A stretch of DNA of 64,000 bases, taken from positions 7,019,501-7,083,500 of the forward strand of contig CM032798.1 of NCBI GenBank assembly GCA_019155185.1, given 5' to 3'. The notes beneath the pieces are model-generated. The model was not told the DNA's origin. It searched no databases and was given only the letters and a program-made list of their open reading frames with translations. Position 1 is the stretch's first letter. Each line of letters opens with the position of its first letter. This DNA comes from Beaufortia kweichowensis. Taxonomy: Eukaryota > Chordata > Actinopteri > Cypriniformes > Gastromyzontidae. Positions 1-15,100 of this stretch are shown piece after piece. The position numbers were made by a program, and so were the translations under genes.

Positions 1-3000
1 CACACAAAGACAAGAGGCCAACAGCCACAATTTCACTGGTGAGCTTGTCCATTAGAATCATTACTGTATGCTTTTCTGATGTAATCACTAGTGTTTTTAC
101 ATTTTCATTTAAATCTTTTATTATTTTATTTTACAAATTGTTCATTCAATTAAGTTTTTACTAATGGGATTTGTTTTAATACGTTTTAACAGCATGAACA
201 ATCAGTTCTGTCTGCCATTATCTCTACCTTGTGGCATTTTCATGCTTGATGAATTTGGTTTGTAAAGGTTTTAGATTTTAAATTATAGATAGATTCAGTC
301 ATTGCTTATTCCAGACAATATTTCTGTAGCATTATAGTAATTATCCCTGATCTATATATGTGCTTGTTAATGAGCACTATTTATCTTCAACAGCAATATT
401 CCCAGATATGTGATACACAAAAGCACTGAAATGCCTGTTAATATCAGTGTATTTCCCTTAGTGGCAAAATGAACAACCAAATGTCATGTTTTTGCTACAT
501 TGCAATTGCGCTTTGTCTTAATTCTATTAAAAAGTAGGATTTACTCTTTCCAATATAGGTCAGGTCAGCCAAAGGCAATTATGGGCTGTAATCAGTTGTA
601 AAGGTTTAGGAGATTACAGACAGTTACTCAAGCTGTTCAATTCTGGCTGCTGATCGGCAGAGGGGATCAATACAACTCCTCTTATTGTATTTTCTAACTG
701 ATCAAAGGATAATGACTCATTTCTAATTTAAACGAATGGGGCTGTTCACTAAGGTTGTAAGATAAGTTGTATGCTACACTTTAGCATAGAAGCATATTTC
801 GAGGGTGTATTAAAGAGTCACTTGAATTGTGCAGTTTATATTGAGTGGCCCCTCCCCTTTTTCAAGTTGCCAGTAATGTTTAGTTTACCTCACAGCTTGG
901 AATTTGATGGGAAGCAGTGCGTTTACTGTAACTTATGCTTATACTGTAACTGTTAAATACAGATTTTGTCAATGTGAAGCACACTCGTTTATAGATATAA
1001 CAAATTAACGCCATAAGCCAAAAAAATTCAATTTTGACTTCATGAGGAGAGTTGCTCACCCTTTGCATATGGTATTTGAGTGCAAATCGTTGTCTTAATC
1101 AGTAACTATCTACACTCTAAAAAAGAATGTGTTATTTTTTAACACATTTTTTGTGTTATGCTGTTTAACACATAATGTGTCATTTTGTGTTAAATACATA
1201 AAAGGGACAACACATGTTGAGTTGAAAGTAACCCAAAATGTGTTGTTTTTAAATTAACACAAAGATGTGTCTAGTTAGGGACAACACATCTGTGTGTTGT
1301 CCCTAACTAGACACATCTTGTGTTATTTTAAACACATCTGTTTTTAGAGTGTACAATAAAGTTGAAACAACTGGGAAATTCCATGCAAATAAAAATTAAG
1401 TTTCAATATTTGGTGGATTTTAATACCCATGTGAGGTTTCTCTTAAAGGGGTCATATGATATGATTTCTTGTTTTCCTTTCTCTTTAGGGTGTTATGTAG
1501 CTGTTTGTGCATGTATAAGATGTGCAGAGTTATTATCAAGAGATATTCTTTGTAAACGTTAAGGCTCAGTCACGTCTTCCTAAGACACTTGTGTTTGTAT
1601 GTGGGGGCAAGGTTTCCAAACCACCCAAATGTAAACGCAAAGAAAGAAGACGTACCTTTTATTCTCGCTGCCGCATTGTTGCCGCCATGTTTTGTAGACA
1701 CTGTTTTTCACATATGGTTAGGGGCGTAACATTCAGTCACTAGCTAGAAATATTTGGGCTAATCGCAGTGCACTTGATCACTGGCCAATCAGAGCACACC
1801 GCGCTTTTCAAAACGATGAGCTTTGTAAAAAAAAAAACGATGCGTTTCAGAAATGCAGGGCATAGAGGAGCAACAATAATCTACAGTATGTGTAAAATAA
1901 TGACCTTTTAACCCTAAAACACACATTGCTTTAACCAAATACACAAAATAATGTTCTTTTTAGAACCGTCATATGACCCCTGTAACGTTTTCAAAGCATT
2001 TATTTCTGTTTTAAGCATGATTTCTTGATAGTCATGTAAAGTAAAATTGTCGAATTCATATAGTCCATATTCTTCATAAATGCACACATAAAAATTAAAA
2101 TAACCATTTCATGTTCTTTAAGGACTCATCTCTTCTCCATTTGTTGGGTGTTATTGCCTCTGGTTTGTTCATTTATTTCACAGATTAATTCACAGATTTA
2201 ATGTTTCACAAGATTAATGTTGCCTCTTAAAAACATGTGTTCTTTATTGTCAACCATGGTTGACACCAACTTTTTCTTTTACTAATCAGTTACTAGTTCA
2301 TTTGCCAGTATGTGGTATTGCAGGAAGATGTTGCAATCAGTGTTTAATTAGTAAATTGTGAGATCCCTAAACAATTATGATTCATCCGACAGGTTTATAA
2401 ATATAATTCACGGTATATAAATGAATAGCATGTGTTTGACACCTAAATTAGGGGATGTGACAAAACTACTGAACCCACAGGTGCCGATCTAAATTACTGT
2501 TGACCTCTTTACCACCCATTACCTTACTAATGAGATCATTTCTTAGACTGCTTTGGAGACCCACATGGTATTTATCCTGCAGCACTTAAACACACACACA
2601 TTCCTGCAGCAGGGCAGCTGAGACGCATGAATATTCAGCCCTGTTTAATATTCAGATTTGTTTATTAAATATACAAACTCTAAACCCACTGGATACGGGA
2701 TTCGTTATATGTAAATGAATTTTGTTTAAACTTGGTGGCTCCAATTTCTGGAAATTTAATTGTTGTTGTTATATTATTTTCCCATCTAAACTTAAAGATT
2801 GCATTAAACCTATTTTTAGCGAGTCTTAGAAACGTTCTTTCAATAATGCTGGTCACCAGCCCAGTAGCTTAATTGGTAGCTAAATTGTCTTATTGTATGT
2901 CAAGAAATGTCTCATGTGTATCTAATTCTTGAACTCTTAAGCAGTTTTAGGATAAACATTCACGACAAGGTTAATACTTTAAATTTGTATTGAAAGTGTT

Positions 3001-6000
3001 CTTAAATATGCTGTTTAAAGATGCGGGTTATCATCTAATACGTTGTACAGCAAAGTGATATTTCTAAAAGGTTCTGCCGTGGATCAGATAATATCTTTCA
3101 GCTTCTCATGAGACGCTCCTGGAAGAGCTTGATGTAATACTGAAACCTGCAAATAAATGTGCAAATGAGGAAGCAAACTCAGTGGGCATGAAAAATATTG
3201 ATGATAATTAATTTTTTAATTTAAGTTAGTGGAGCAAACAAAATAAAAAAACAGAAAACGTTGAGTTATGATGAATTAAAGATTCTTTGGATAGTACTTC
3301 AGCATAATCAAGTGCAGTATGCTGAAATGATAATATATATTTTGCATAGTTAGTGTTTAAAGCAACCTTTACCTTTTGACTTTCTGTTACCATATCTAAT
3401 TGAAATATAAAATTGCAAGTTACTTTATGTAGGCTGCTTATTTTTATGCGAGTTGAAGTCAAATGACATCAAGGGAAGTTTCCAGTGAAATCTGCACTGA
3501 CAGCTCAATATAAATAATTGTTGTATATGCTTACCATTCATACTATGAGGGTAAAATAAGGAGCCACTTTTAATGTACTTGCTCAATAACTGATTTTTGT
3601 TTATATTAACCCCCAAAAGTTCCATCTTTATAATCCATACGAAAAGAGATGGTAAGACACCATGACATCATATTACTTGGCAGTCCTTGCACTGACCGAT
3701 GTGCCATCTTGCATCCATCTTGACGAAGTTGGTACATATTGAGAGATTTTTAAAGTCAGTTTTCGTGGGGATGGAAGTGTTGCCCTTGAGTTCCTAATGG
3801 GAGCCCACACTTCTCTGATTCCTGCTCCACATAGACTTTAATTAACACTAAGCTTATGAAGGGGAGGAAGGCAGGCGCCATCTCTTCATTTGATTTATTA
3901 CAGACCAGCCTGGACTTGACATGGAGTTATGGAGAAAAAAGTCCAAACATACAGACGCAATGGCCACTTGTTACCGGTCAGTCAATCAGGTGGGTGGTTT
4001 AGTACAACATGTTCCACTGCATGAAATTATTAACCATGATGAATAATCAAACAAAATAAATATAATAGAAAAATTATGGTGCTTAAGAGTCGGACACTTG
4101 AGTCAAAGTACCCAAAGGAAGATTGTATTGTTTAAAGGTGGCTGTTTATATTAGGAGATTAACATCTCCAGTTCCTAAATTTTTCAAGAGAAATAAACAT
4201 AGACACAATAACACAATTGTTGACATACTGTACAGTGAAGTATGTAAAGACAGTAATGTTGAAAGATAGTTTGTATAATTTGACCTGTAATTTGTAAATG
4301 TTGGAGTTCATATTGAAGTATTTGCCTTGTTGCTGCACTTTGTGTCTTGGCAAATTAAGACATAGTTTACGACACTGCTTGGATCTCTTCTTAAACTTTC
4401 GAGGAAACGCATTAGATTGAGTTCTCCTCTCAAGAGAATATCATCTTTTGCTATTCATTTTGGCATATCGCATCCTAAGACGAACAACTGAGATAATAAA
4501 GGGATTTTACTGTGAATTTTTTTTTTTCTGGTGAGGAGAAACAAAGACGTCTCTCTTATCCTGTTCAGGAAACTTGCAGTATCTGGTAATCAGATATCAT
4601 CTGCATTGTGTGGCCCTGCCTTTACTCCAACTGACAAGGGAAAAAGCCAAAATCATTGATGACCATAACCCCACTATTTATAGCATATCAAGATCGACAG
4701 GAAGTGATAGAGGAGCTCCACACCGAATATACAATTAGATTTCATTCATCCAGTGTCTCCCAGATAAAGATTGAATGGCTTTCACGCCTTGCCCTTGATA
4801 TTTACACGGCACATTACACACAATGCCCTTTCCTCTTTACCGTTATCACTGAGATAAAGCATCATCTTCTATGTGGTAAAATAAAATTGTCATTAGCTGC
4901 TCTAGTGACTCAAAAGAAAATGTAATTTAGTGCTTTTTACAGAAAAAATATTTTTAAAGTATTTGAAATATGTACAATTTAGTACAAAAAAACATACTTT
5001 AAATTTTTTTGATATTTTATGGATACAACATTTTTATGCTATTAAGACTGATGATCAACAATAAATATTAGTTTTGGAAGGGTTTGCATGTCTTCAAATG
5101 GCTGCAACACTCTAAAAAATAAAACATTGGTTCAACAAAAAAAAGTATGTTAACGCTTTTACTAGAATTTTTAAAAGCCAATTGGGAGAATTACATTAAT
5201 TCAAAAGTGACTCAAAAGAACTTAAAAAAATGTAATTTAGTGCATAATTTTACAGGCGGAAAAAGAAAATATCAAATTTTAGAAAGATTATTTGAAATAA
5301 ACATGAAATGAACAAACATTTTAGTACTTTAAAAAAAGAACATACTCTTGCAGACATCAAATTAGACCGACAGTTTTTGCTATTGCTATTTACAAAGCTC
5401 GGGACAAATTTACATTTTGGAAAACATTTTACCTATCATAAAAACACACAATTTGTCCGAAACAAATTTACAATATTCTTCACAGAAAGGGAATGTACCA
5501 CACACAAGAGTGACGCTGATGAAAGGTGGTGTTGTTGGTGGTTTTCGTGTAAATTCGACCACGTAAAGCAAAACCTCGTTAAGCTGCTCATATGTTTGCC
5601 ACAAAACATCCCTCGGCTTGCAGTCCATGTTAGGTCACCATAAACTTTATTTTCTAACGCATTTACTCTAATTTTACAGCGTTCACCAACAACACCTTTC
5701 ACAAATGCTTACAGTTCACCAACAGACTGATGTAATTAAACAAAAATGACATTCACCAATAAATATTAGTTTTGGAAGGGTTTGCATGTCTTCAAATGGC
5801 TGCAACCAAGCAGATAAGAATTGTTGGTACATAATAGTTTTAAAGGGCTTTGCTGATACAATTATATTTTTAGAGTGTGATGTTCCCTGTGCTGTGACGA
5901 ATTAAAGCTTTTGCTTTAATTCATTAGATGAACGGGTATTTTCTGAGTAATGTTAACTTAAGATTTTTAATGTTACTTGGTTCATGTTTTATTCAGCTTT

Positions 6001-9000
6001 TTGAGCCTTTTTAACCAACACTTAGTGGCACATTTTCATCAAGACAGAATCACGCATTAGAGAGATGTTTTATTATTTCTACGTTTTCTCTGTGGATCTT
6101 TTCCCATAACCTTGTACTTCACACAAAGAGTAATGGACAGTCTCTGAAGAAAAGAGCAAAATTAAACAGACAAGAAAAGACACAGATAAAGGAGCAATGA
6201 TAAGACCTTTCTAAATATTTAAAAGCCTCTACTAAATATTCTCTTCTTTTGTACCTCTTAAAACAGTTGACCAGCTAACACTTACTTCTGGTGCTTTACT
6301 TCCAGTGATATATGGAAACAAAACAAACGTGTATGTATTAATGAATAGATTTGATAAAAAGATTAAAAGGCAAATTTGTGAAATACATGCATACAGTAAA
6401 CAGTACAGTACTGTACAGTTGCAGTTCTGGGGCGTTGAGGGTTGTTGAGAAGACAAATGCAGTAATAAGAATTAGATTTTGTTGAACAGATAGTACACAG
6501 ACCTTTAACTGACAAATGTGATCAAAGAAAAACATTTGATAAACAACCTTTAATTGTGTTAAAGGCAATATGAGGGTTTAGAGATAAATGAGAGATCTCA
6601 GTTCAGGCTCAATACAACAGACAAACTAAAAACTAAAGAAAAAAGAAATAAATGACTGCTAATATTATAGTGTAGTGTGTAAGTATCGATTAAGGTAAAA
6701 AATTGTTGATAAATCATACATATAAGTTATTTCTTCCAGTGTGTTTCTACTTTATGTAGTTGACAGTGATATCACATACTGTAAGCATTATTGTGTTGAA
6801 TGAACACACACAGGAGGCAGAATCATTTAGCTGTTATCTGGCTCTAGTGCCACTGAGTAGTCATAGTTTTACTGTATTAAGATGAATTATCTGTGCAATT
6901 ATGTTCTTTGTCAGTTCTGCTATAAATCTCAGTTTGATTGTGTACCAATACTGACAGTTGATGTTAATGATGTTCATCTCTCCAATCTGTTCTCATTAGC
7001 GTTTCAGATCTGTAGTTATGCCAAAGAATGTAGTTTACAAAAATATTTTGTTTTTTTATTAGAAATAAGCTGAAAAAATGAAAAATGACGCTTAAAATGC
7101 AAATTAATTTAATTTTGTTTTATTTTCCATTGACATCAAAAATCCTGCCTATAAAAAATGTATCTGTAGCTTTTCATGTGGCTCCTAATACTTTTATAAT
7201 GAGGTGACATAAGGCCTTCAAAGTCTTTTCGTTCCTGTAGGGACTAGCACAAGCTTCCATAAATCCTGACTATGTGTGCTATGCTAGATCACTTATTTCC
7301 TGGTTTCCAAACTCTCCTCCTATTCTCTTCCATGTGTATCCTGTATAGGACTAATTGTTGCGCTTCACTGGTGTGTTCATTTTTATGGAATTTGAGCATC
7401 ACATTTTCCAGGTGTTGTGGAAATGACTATTACACACCAAAAAGCCTCACGCTTGCTGTGTCCCAAACTACTCATTTGTTCACTCATTCACGTTTACTTG
7501 TATAGTTACTCTGTGTGTGAACATTATGTCTCACCCTGAGTTTTCCAACAAAACATTGTTTTCTTGCATACCCAAGTTTGAGAAGCTGTAAACCTAGAAT
7601 ATTAAGGCACTGTACTGCGCAAAACTAATTTTGTTTTGTTGTGACATTCAGCTTTATGGTGGTACTTAAGGGAACAGTTGCTGTAAAATAAAATTAAAGT
7701 TTTGCCGTCATTTACTCACCCTCTTCTCATTCCAAACCTTTATGGCTTTTGAAGAATTTTCGTTGTTGAGTAATGCACTCTTCCATATGAGTACATTTTG
7801 ACCAGAAGCTGTCAAGCTCCCAAAAGGCACCATAAAAGCATATTAAGTGCAGTTCAGCAGTCCATACAACTCAAGTCATTTGAAGCCAGGTTTTTAGACG
7901 AAAATAATGGTAACAGTCGTGGTCACCGTTTACTTTTCATTGTTTTGAAAGAAATTAGAGAAATTAAATGATGGCAGGGTACCCATAGCCCATAAACAAC
8001 ATTATTAATGATAAACCAGCTTAACCTGATAACTGTGCAACTACATTTTAGATATTTATTAAAATAACATTAATGTTTTTATTGATCTTTTTTTTGTTTA
8101 TGTTATGAACATTTTTCAAATATTTATTCATGAAACTTGGACAATATAAGTTCCATCAATATAGAGTTTGTCATGATTTAACTATGAAATATTTAAATAA
8201 ATACTAAAATAATTTTAGTGTTCCACCTGTGGAACGATGACAGTTAAAAGGTTAGTTTCACAAGGAGATATTAAATTACAAAATGTTTCTCTCACTTGAG
8301 CAGTGCTACAGTATGTGTCCATATGACCAAAATGCTCCAAATCTGAACAGTCATCTCCAAAGACATATAAAAACACAAGTGAAACTACTGTATTAAGGTG
8401 TTCTAAAAAGAAGTTTGCAATCCTGCAGAAATGAATGTTGATGACATTGAAGATGTCCCCCTCAAAAAAATCTGTAAAATCTGTCATCATTTATTCACCC
8501 TGCTCTCCAATTAAGCAGTTTCTAGTGAAAACTTGTGTGAACAGTGTTTGTTATATATCCTTCTAGTTGTCAGTTCATGCATATGTGTGTGTATATACTG
8601 TACAGTAGTGTGGATAGAGAAGCAAGTGAGGAAATATGATCCGTGGCTTAGATGTGGCAGTCATATTTATTTAGCCAGGCCTTAATATGATCCCTGTGGC
8701 TCTCATTAAACTCAGAATCTTCTTCGTTGATTCAGTTTCTGTTTCCACTGTTGTCTTATTTCTTGGTCAGAGATCTCCCATGAACAGCAGTGATCTAAAG
8801 GTTTTTATCGATTCTCAGAATGTCCATGGCCTCTCTCGCTCTCTCTTACCGTCTCAATGCCCATCTTCTGTGCGTCTGTCAAACATCTCTTTGGCTCTTT
8901 ATCTTTTCCTTTTTCAGAGAGCACACATGCTGCCGGTGTGCCATTATATTGCTGCCAGCTACTAGTTCATCTACTGTACACTTTAAAAAGTTCAGGTATT

Positions 9001-9122
9001 CCGGTAACCTAATAATGCAATTTGTGTTAAATACTTTTTATTCACATCCTAAGTATCCTACCAAAACTGTATTATGGATGGTGTATTTTACATAGAATAT
9101 ACAAATATATATATTTTATAAT

Positions 9123-9155
<33 letters not shown>

Positions 9156-12100
9156 TATTTACAAATATTTATGGGTTTTTTTCATGTTTTGCAGGGTGTC
9201 GTACTGAGCGAGATGAGTTTTGGTGCTGGTACAGGGCAGAAGTCGGACAGATGGTTAATGTCTCATGTTCTGAAGTATCACAGCTCTTCGCAAACAATCA
9301 TGGTAAACTATTGTATTCTTTTATTTTGATATTCGTTTCTTTGCTTTTTAAAGGAATAAATAAAAGATCATTAAAAAGTAATCAGACAAGTTTGAAGCGC
9401 AAAACAAATGTTAAAATAAGTTACACGTTGAATGAGATGTAATATTATCAGGTGATTCTCACACTGGTGGTCTTGGAGCTTTTTATCTGTGCAGACCATA
9501 AAGGCAATATTATGACAACCCGTCTGTATATATGTGAAACACCACATTTTTAAACCACAAGTATTTTTTTCAAATCTCAAGTACAGTATTCCTTTTTTAC
9601 AATATCCACCCTATACAAGATTGTACTCCTTGGTTGGTCTCTTGAGTCCACACTGATTGGAGACGTAAAGGAAACATTCTGTTTAACAGTCTCTCCAGGA
9701 ACACCAGCCCAGGGCAATAAAAGTGACAAGGCAGACACACACACAGAGAAACATCAGGAGTGCTGTGTAAACTTTTAGATAGAGCTCTGAATATCCGGAT
9801 ATCATAAACACTGCTAATAGTTGCTAAGGGACACTGAGTGTATTTGTTTTTGTGCAGGGTTGTGAAGATATTACAGTTGTTCTTCAATGTCGTTGCAATA
9901 TGTGATCAAGCGAATTGTACCACGTGATGGATTGTAAGTGCTGTCCAAAGGAAATTGTTACAGATGACAATGTTAAGTAACCTATGTTTTATGCTGAAAA
10001 TGTTTTAAGGAGCAGCATGCAAATGTGCAAAAAATGTCATATACATGCCAGTTAAACTCTACAGATGGGAAGTTTACATTAAGCTTTGAGGAAAGTATTA
10101 TTGTTTATGTGTTACCAGTATAATAACCTTTTACCTGATTGTTTTAGATTTTAATAGTATTTCTATAAAGATATTATTTGAATTAACAGGAGATATTGGA
10201 TTTGGAAAAAAAGGAAAATGAAAGTTGCACACGTTGACATTTTAACCTTTTAACTGTCACCGTTTAAAAATTCCCGTTAATATTTTGTAATTGAATTCTG
10301 TCCTAATCATGACAAACTATATATTGATGGACGGTTTAAGACTCGAGAATGAATATCTGACAAATTTTTATAACAACAAACATAAAACAAATCATTTAAT
10401 TAAAAATTGTAAATTGTAAATGTTAATGTTATTATTAAAATACCTAAAATTAAACAAAAAATTTAACGTCTTATTTAATTAAATTTTTTAGTTTGAATAG
10501 TTGTGTATGCTCAATATCTGAAGTGACAGTTATCAGGTTAAAGGTGTATTTAATATAACTTACTATATACATTACCGTAATTAATTATGATTTAATATAA
10601 GTCATGGAACATGAGGGTACGTAGTCAATGGTGACTAATTTTTTTTTGGTGAGTTATCCTTATAAAATCATGAAGCAAGCTAAAGTACTGGAGGCTTTTG
10701 AGAAATCAAAAGAGAGATAGAAATGTTTCAGAGGCTAAAAAACACTGCTGTGTTCCAAATCCTGCTGAACATGTGCCAAAGAAATGATGAAAAAAATCAA
10801 AGAGGGCCAAAGCAAGCATTTTAGCATTGACTGCTATTATTCATTTTTTCTAAATCTCTTGGATTCCCCTAAGCCAATGCCTCATATACCTCACAACAGA
10901 AAGCAGCAGCGGTGAGACCTTTACTGGTCCGTCTTTTCCCACTGTGGCTTGAGGGAGTGAGACTTGCATGATGAACTCTGCTTTATGCTAATGCTAGAAA
11001 CAGCGGGTGGAAAGAACTCCCATTGGCAAGCTAGCACTAAACCACCCACTTAGCAGACCCTCAGAACGGTCGAGATTAGTGTAGGTGAAAAAATCTGAGG
11101 TTGTAGGTTAGCTCTAATGTCAAGTCTTGTAGAGTTTACTGATTCATAGAAATGTATGCATGAGAATACTGTAGTTTTAGCATATTTCTATTTTTTTACC
11201 CCAATAGATTTCTCATGACGCAGCTCATAGTTTATAGGGTTAAGAGATTTTCAGTGCTTTTCCCAAACCAGAAACTTTAGGGTGAAAAGCACTCCAGCCA
11301 GTCTTTCACTTTAGTACTCTAGTTTGATATAATGACATTTCATGAGATTTTGAAACTATATTAGGCTTTTTCTGGAAGATTTTCTGGAAGAAATTTGGCA
11401 AAAATCTAAATGTGTTACTTATGTGTGATTATAACTTGTTGTGTAAAAATTGTTTAGTGAGTCTGCAAGGTTCTGTTTGTCTCTGTGGACAAACATTTGC
11501 AGTAAACATCTCATACCTCACAAAATATTTTAATTTTGACAATTTGTAAGCTTACCTCGCAAATTTGAGAAGGTGCTTGAGCTTGCACTGAAAGGACAAC
11601 ATCTCGAGATAGCATCTGGAGTGTGATGTTGTTATGGCAACCACATACAGTACATCAAAATAATATAATCTTAATTTTTAATCTTAATCTTTTAATAAAA
11701 TCTGTAATATAACACATAACAATCATACTAGAAACTCGTGGATGGAATTTGACTTCTCAGGGATTATACAGTATGTCTGTGGTGGACAAATGGCCTGAAA
11801 TCTTCGGAAGGGGTTTGAGGCTTTAATCAAAAGTCAGACAAACTCTGACAAGCATTATTTCGTAATCACAAAGAGAACAGCTGGTTCTCAGTGATGTGCA
11901 CTGCTCCAATGAACCTTTTTTCCATCTCCTGCTGAGAAGAGTAGAAAAGAAGAAACATTTGTCTTTGAAGCACATGATCTATTCCTTTAGCACAGTGTAT
12001 TAAGGTTTGCTTATGTTTTGGAACCCAGAGGATGGTACAGTATGTGCAGTTACTAGATTCTGCTTGTGAGGCTGATGCTTTTAGAGTTCAGTGGTTCAAA

Positions 12101-15100
12101 TATTTGTTTTTGTGCACAGTCAACCTCTCTCGTTCCTGTACACATTTAAGGTTAAGTGCTATGACTTTCAGTAAACACTCTTATCAGATAGAAGGATATA
12201 TGATAATGATATACAGTATATCATAGGCCAACAAATACTGTACAAATTTATGTACAAATACTCTACAAATTGATGTGATAAAGGGCTGATATTGATAAAA
12301 TGGTATTAAAAATTGTACAAAAATCATTAAAACAATGTAAACAATAAATATTAAAACTATGAAAACTAAAACTAAATATTCGTTGGACACTTGTCTTTTT
12401 TTTCCAGCTTTACCTCATCATTTTATTTATTTATTTTTTCATCATTTATTTATCTATATATACTACAGGTGTATTAATATAATTATTAAGAAATAATATA
12501 ATCAGGCTCCCCAGCACCCCTTGATAGTCCACAACAATATTTAAAGACCCTTTTCACTTATAATTTCTACCTAATAAAATATTTTAGAGCTTGGCATAAC
12601 TAAAAAGATGTATATTTATGATAAAACACCAAAAAATGACTTTGTTTTGCTTATTTTAAAGCATTGTTTTGTCTTATTTCAAATTTACCAGCTACCACTT
12701 ACCAGCATTTTTTTCTATGTTTGTTTAAATATAAACCTCCAGAACTTTTGTTGTATATAAAACATTTTTCTTTATTTCTCTTTATGATCCATTTCAATAT
12801 CCGTGACAATTATTTTAGTCTTGAAGTTGTATTCAACTTGAAGTTGTATTACTGATTCACAAAGCAATTTTATATTCTCTTTCCATAGTTCCTATAGTGT
12901 CTGTTCATAGGCTGTGAGGGACAATCTCTTCATTATACTTACTGAACATACTGAATACACTGAATATAACCTTGAGTTATCCGTTCTAGCCATCACTCTT
13001 TATCCCCATATCTGCATAATATAAAAAATAACCAAAGCTATACGCATAAGCAGACTAATAAAAATATAATCCCTTTACTGTGAAATGCAGCGGAGAAGAA
13101 GAACCTTTAAACCTAGTGGATTAGAGTAGCAAACTTTTGTCTGGCTTTAGGTCTGTTGTGTTTAAGATATGATCTACCAGGTATTTGCATTCTTTAACAT
13201 ATATTTCATAAAAAGCTTCTTGACAAGTGTAACATCTGCTTCGTTTTTGACATTTCTTTTTGTGACGAATAGTATGGATAAGTATGCCGTGTATCTGTCA
13301 CGGACATTTAAAATTGTCCAGCTGTTTTTGCTATTTTTTAATCAAGCAATATTGCACGAGTTGCTCTGAGCAACACAGCTATGATTCAGAATTATGTATG
13401 CTGTGTCACAGGTATTCATGATCATTAAAAAAAAATAACTTTAAACATTAGTTACCATCAAGTAGCTTATTGGTTTTTTGGGTTATTTTGTGTGTTATTT
13501 TGCCTATTTTTGCTTTATTCTTTAAAAAAAACATGAGAAAGCCAGAGCAGGATCGATCGTTGCATGCTGTCATGTACTGTATGCATTCACTATGTTTAAT
13601 ACTTTTATTTCACTGCCTGCAGGTTACATACTCAGGAATTGCACTAAAGATGGTTGGACTGAAACCTACCCATCCTATGAGAACGCTTGTAAGATTGTGG
13701 AGGATGTGGAATCAGAGACAGAGGTGAACATTTAAAACCCATTTTCCCGTTCTGGTTATCATCTGTCCACCCTCAGAGAAACTTACTCGGTGCCATTTCC
13801 TCTCGACACTGTCTTCAATGACTGTTCTTTTGAAATACAGTTGAAAGAGAAAAAGTGCACAGAAATACAAAATAAAAGCCTTTCCATCAAATATAGTTTT
13901 ATGTAATTTTAATTTCACCTGATTTAGTCACCTGTTATATTCTTTTTTTTATTTTAGCCCACAAAATGTTATAGGCGGTGTTACCTCCGCTCTTTTCCAA
14001 CCAATAAAAGTAAATGTGACCAAAAAGGACCATAAAGAAGTTTGTATAACTCAAGTGTTATACAGTCTTCAAAATTCGTATAATAGTTTTTGTAAAGAAA
14101 CGAACAAATAAAAGTATTTTCAATTCTATCAAATTGGTTGTAATTATTTATAATACATAAATTACCAATAATGCTACACAATGGAGAAACTAAAGAAACA
14201 TTCCACTTAATGTCCGGACGCAAGGAAGTCATACACATTTGAAATTAGATAAATAACAACGTTTTAGTTTTTGAGTGAACTATCCCTTAAATTCTTGATC
14301 TCAGATGTTAAAATATCACTTCACTCGTATTGAGAATGGACACGAGCAAATTCATGTCAACCAGAAAATAGTTTGTTCACTTCTATGCATCCATAGTATC
14401 TTTGGCGTTGTGACAGCACACTACAGTCAAATGATAATGGGAAAACTGAAAATACTTTGAATAAAGAGACGATATGATCATGTTCACACATATACAAACA
14501 AGTGGCTTTAGGCTAATAGAGGAGCATGTTCCCAATGTGAACAAACTAATTAACAGCAACTGAATGAGTCAGACAAGAGCATAATACTCTCTCTTGTATG
14601 CTAAATTTAATATCTACCGTTTAAACTCTTTATTCATAATGACTTTGAACTGTGCCTGTATCAGGGGAAGGGGCAATGAGGTTATAGATGATGCACCTGT
14701 AGTATAATTGGTTAGATTTTCTATGGTCCCAGAACAACATGACCTGCTTTTAATATTGTTTGACGTTTATGCAATTGAGGTTGTGACACAAGGTGAAACT
14801 GCTACATGAGCAATAACATTGTAGGTCATTTTAGTGCACAATTTATACTCTCTTTCTATCAATCCTTGTTTCATAATTAGAGTTTAGAATGATTAAATTT
14901 AGGTTAAGTGTATGACTTTTGGATTAGCTATACCAATTGCTCCATGATCTTGAATCATTAAAATTGTTTAATAAATGTAAATGTTTGGCTCGTTTTACCG
15001 GAACTTCTGACGCTAGAATATGACGCTGGCATATTTAGCAATGCATTCATATTAATAGCAATAGCACATCTTGTTAATATTTATTTCACTGGTTTTAACT

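Larger units (their letters stand above)
39..9194 (+). other. Large intron of ghrhr with several mobile-element remnants
   Basis: This 9.2 kb intron joins the first visible exon (donor after 38) to the hormone-domain exon at 9195. It is AT-rich and holds MITEs near 1.1, 1.4-2.0 and 5.1-5.9 kb and a dispersed repeat near 7.7 kb. I saw no convincing coding exon. The frames of 60-110 codons here lack family similarity and are interrupted by repeat sequence. Confidence 0.7.

Noticed and set aside
1362..1743. Two overlapping + strand frames
   Set aside because: They mostly lie within the MITE at 1443-1983; the first begins just upstream. Similar frames would occur in every copy of that element.
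5308..5643. 111-codon + strand frame with overlapping minus-strand frames
   Set aside because: It falls inside the repeat-bounded segment at 5059-5878 and shows no transposase motif.
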